This document shows positions 63,401 through 64,000 of a DNA stretch of 64,000 nucleotides, piece by piece; position 1 is the stretch's first letter; every line of letters begins with the position of its first letter. The DNA comes from Neodiprion pinetum. Lineage: Eukaryota > Arthropoda > Insecta > Hymenoptera > Diprionidae. A model generated the notes under the pieces. The model saw only the letters and a list, made by a program, of their open reading frames with translations. It did not search any database and was not told the origin of the DNA. Location of the stretch: NCBI RefSeq assembly GCF_021155775.2, contig NC_060236.1, positions 34,868,548 through 34,932,547 on the forward strand. Direction: 5' to 3'. The translations under genes were made by a program, and so were the position numbers.

Positions 63401-63724
63401 ATGGGAAGTTCTCGCGGTAACAAACATCAGAACTTTTCCGGAAGGAACAGCCAGGCACGTGGCAGCTGCACGACCTATCGAACCAGCGTGACTCAAGAGG
63501 GTGGCCAGGTGTGTTTCTCTCAGAGGCCAGTCGCCGCCTGCGCTCCAGGCTGCAAGCCGACCAGCAAGCAGCAAAAGACCGTGAAGATGCACTGCGTTGA
63601 GAAGAGCAGCTACGCCGATTCTCTTACCCAGCGCATCGATCAGGGAGCTCACCCTGACTTCAGCCAGAAACCCCATAACAAGAGTACCAGGATTTCCGTC
63701 CCAGAGAGCTGTGTTCCCGCATAG
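57474..63724 (+). CDS. Vg: Vitellogenin, egg-yolk lipoprotein precursor
   Basis: A large lipid-transfer protein made in the fat body and taken up by oocytes; in social Hymenoptera it also has immune and behavioural roles. Six exons join in frame: 57474-57504, 57737-58455, 58579-60212, 60296-60762, 60857-62611 and 62703-63724, giving 1,875 residues. A signal peptide (MWSPLLLCLLVGIASA) spans the first junction. The N-terminal lipoprotein domain covers about residues 25-780, interrupted by a linker with RSSR at 334-337 (a furin-type site), a run of about 25 serines (346-370) and a second Ser/Asp patch before EEYWLPKPT. A DUF1943-type sheet region follows. The von Willebrand D domain (from about 1538) has DGQR at 1674 and GLCG at 1692, the usual spacing. 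The C-terminus has the conserved cysteines. Two poly-Asp runs lie inside the D domain. Introns are short (83-232 bp). Confidence 0.97.
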
Positions 63725-64000
63725 ATCACATCTTCGAAAGTACGGCGTCTCATCACTTATCTGACGTTGTACACTGGTGGTATTTTATGACGACTGCAAT
63801 ACCTATGGACATGTGTATAGTAGTATAGAACTTACAATGTTATCGAATATTTAAAAATTAATTCGAGTGAAAGTGAAAAAAAAAAAACGAAATTACAAAA
63901 TTACAAAGTTCATGTATTTATATTGAATAAAAATTTTCATTGCATATCACGTGATCGCTTATGAGCTGTTAACTTGTATTCACCTTCAAACTTATAATTT
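63725..64000 (+). other. Vitellogenin 3' UTR and following sequence
   Basis: An AT-rich 3' UTR of about 220 bp ends at the polyadenylation signal. The last 70 bp include an E-box word CACGTG at 63948. Nothing else seen. Confidence 0.7.
63926..63931 (+). terminator. Vitellogenin polyadenylation signal
   Basis: AATAAA about 200 bp after the stop codon, in an AT-rich context; the first canonical signal downstream. Confidence 0.8.

Noticed and set aside
1..64000. CRISPR arrays, bacterial operons, rRNA or tRNA genes
   Set aside because: No repeat-spacer pattern, no compact gene order and no recognisable tRNA A/B boxes; the genome is clearly that of an animal with introns.

Overview
The window is animal, insect-type DNA and most likely hymenopteran. 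It holds intron-containing genes with GT-AG introns, an AT-rich background with many microsatellites, and a vitellogenin whose domain order and exon layout resemble bee and wasp vitellogenins. A sawfly-like (Symphyta) source is my guess, not something the sequence proves.

Layout. 1-13.0 kb has no confident gene. It holds a tetranucleotide repeat, two inverted-repeat elements, a fragment of a third, two weak exon candidates, and the 3' end of a possible small minus-strand gene near 12.1 kb. 13.0-14.2 kb is a GC-rich promoter-like block followed by a probable non-coding first exon. An 8.2-kb intron then leads to the single coding exon of the bZIP repressor vrille (22.4-23.8 kb). The intron is rich in CACGTG E-boxes and contains two perfect E4BP4/VRI-type sites. 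23.8-29.4 kb is AT-rich, probably vrille 3' UTR plus spacer.

29.4-35.7 kb, minus strand, is calypso (BAP1 deubiquitinase), which I could assemble from seven exons into a 570-residue protein. Its fourth intron contains a complete opposite-strand gene for a secreted protein with three chitin-binding domains (31.7-33.6 kb). 37.6-43.3 kb, minus strand, is synaptojanin, seven exons, 1,154 residues. Two copies of one palindromic element family lie in introns of the chitin-binding gene and synaptojanin.

44.1-48.4 kb is a repeat block. Its core is a tandem array of 342-343 bp monomers at 45.5-47.7 kb, flanked by diverged monomers and a duplicated spacer. 49.5-51.2 kb, minus strand, encodes a small secreted Ser/Thr-rich protein whose first coding exon is only its ATG. 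51.3-57.4 kb is mostly non-coding, with a repeat pair, a hairpin and one GC-rich unexplained patch. 57.4-64.0 kb is vitellogenin (six exons, 1,875 residues) with TATA box and polyadenylation signal.

The genes are not one pathway: a circadian repressor, a Polycomb deubiquitinase, an endocytic lipid phosphatase, two secreted proteins and a yolk protein. The most interesting signals are the clock-type motif cluster in the vrille locus, the nested gene whose 3' UTR should be antisense to a calypso exon, the satellite-like composite repeat, and two aspartate runs inside the vitellogenin von Willebrand D domain. Exon boundaries were derived by hand from splice consensus and reading-frame continuity.
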